Shown in pieces: positions 63,694 through 64,000 of a stretch of 64,000 nt of DNA (its first letter is position 1; every line of letters starts with the position of its first letter). Location of the stretch: positions 1 through 64,000 of the IMG/VR virus record IMGVR_UViG_3300036828_001020; one strand, written 5' to 3'. Position numbers and translations under genes: made by a program. This stretch comes from a virus. The notes beneath the pieces were generated by a model. It had not been told where the DNA came from. It did no database searches and was given only the letters and a program-made list of their open reading frames with translations.

Positions 63694-63850
63694 GATTGGC
63701 AAAGCCGCGGGATTGCGGCTCGGTTTTTAATCGACGCAGCAATTGCCCGGCGTATTCCGGGCTCGGCACCCCGCCGCGGATGCACAGCTCGAGATGGGCG
63801 GCGAGATCGGCAAACAATTCGCCCGAAACCCGGTAGGATGAGATCGCCAT
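63647..63850 (-). CDS. Small hypothetical protein, 67 residues
   Basis: MAISSYRVSGELFADLAAHL, ELCIRGGVPSPEYAGQLLRR. ATG behind AGGAGA. Overlaps the next gene. Unknown. Confidence 0.55.
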   Translation of the reverse strand: MAISSYRVSGELFADLAAHLELCIRGGVPSPEYAGQLLRRLKTEPQSRGFANHDRPELYQNTPPPSR

Positions 63851-63858
63851 GTGGTCTC

Positions 63859-64000
63859 CTAGTTCTTCCGGCTCAATTGTTTTAGCGCGATCTCTATGAC
63901 ACCCTGCACGACAGCCTGCTCGTAGTCTTCGGGGAACGGTTTTTTCCAGCCGATCGCGATCAAGGCCAGCAGCAATTCGCGCCGCTCGGGCGGCACCGGC
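63859..64000 (-). CDS. C-terminal part of a gene running in from outside
   Basis: Frame open from the window edge to a TAG (63859-63861); the visible end reads RRELLLALIAIGWKKPFPED then VIEIALKQLSRKN. Only 46 residues seen, so no function can be given. Confidence 0.5.
   Translation of the reverse strand, partial: PVPPERRELLLALIAIGWKKPFPEDYEQAVVQGVIEIALKQLSRKN

Noticed and set aside
1-64000. tRNA genes, integrase, DNA polymerase, helicase or transposase
   Set aside because: I looked for acceptor-stem/T-loop patterns and family motifs while reading both strands and saw none that I could support; a tRNAscan and HMM search would be decisive.

Overview
The window is most of the genome of a large, GC-rich tailed phage with a contractile tail (myovirus-like), or a prophage or phage-plasmid of that type. 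No ribosomal, tRNA or housekeeping genes were seen. The host is inferred to be an alphaproteobacterium: there is a homologue of the CtrA inhibitor SciP (DUF1153), a candidate CtrA box and a perfect chromosomal-type parS site. Both ends are cut inside genes. All calls come from reading the sequence; no database search was run.

Minus-strand late region (about 1-40.2 kb, read right to left): three short membrane or secreted proteins, terminase small and large subunits, portal, gpF-like head protein, a DUF2213 protease, decoration protein, DUF2184 capsid, neck proteins, tail terminator, DUF3383 sheath, DUF3277 tube, a tail-chaperone pair that looks like a -1 frameshift pair, a 996-residue tape measure with two wall-degrading domains, then baseplate (Dit-like, plug, hub, spike, gp46-like, J-like), a fibre, and four consecutive glycan-binding or beta-helix proteins that carry Sec signal peptides. 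Two related HNH endonucleases sit on the plus strand inside the baseplate operon. Two intrinsic terminators subdivide the late operon.

Plus-strand cassettes break into this region. At 23.1-27.2 kb a cargo cassette has two copies of one promoter/operator and encodes small proteins, a membrane protein, a Cys-rich protein, an MFS transporter, and a helix-turn-helix gene preceded by a perfect parS. At 32.7-35.1 kb there are small genes with a ParB-like protein and an XRE regulator. At 40.2-43.7 kb a densely coupled operon holds three copies of a hairpin leader, secreted proteins and lipoproteins, the SciP homologue, a YkgJ-type Cys cluster and several membrane miniproteins of 37-56 residues.

Regulation and DNA metabolism (43.7-64 kb): small minus-strand genes, a secreted 380-residue protein, a ParB-like protein with a partner, a minus operon with a winged-helix replication-type protein, then a 590-bp intergenic block with a candidate small RNA, terminators, DnaA boxes and 23-bp iterons (a possible origin). 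Next come a VRR-NUC nuclease, an XRE regulator, a second ParB-like operon, a Cro-like repressor, a RecT recombinase operon, a Pro-His repeat protein and a PEP-CTERM secreted protein. Four promoters at 23.1, 24.1, 55.7 and 57.5 kb share TTRYCR-N17-TAAGGTNACCTT, with a palindrome overlapping the -10; they probably form one phage regulon.

Overall theme: a standard contractile virion plus an unusually large set of exported, membrane or envelope-directed proteins and several genes or sites that plug into host chromosome biology (parS, SciP/CtrA, DnaA). No integrase, DNA polymerase, helicase or stand-alone endolysin was recognised in the window.
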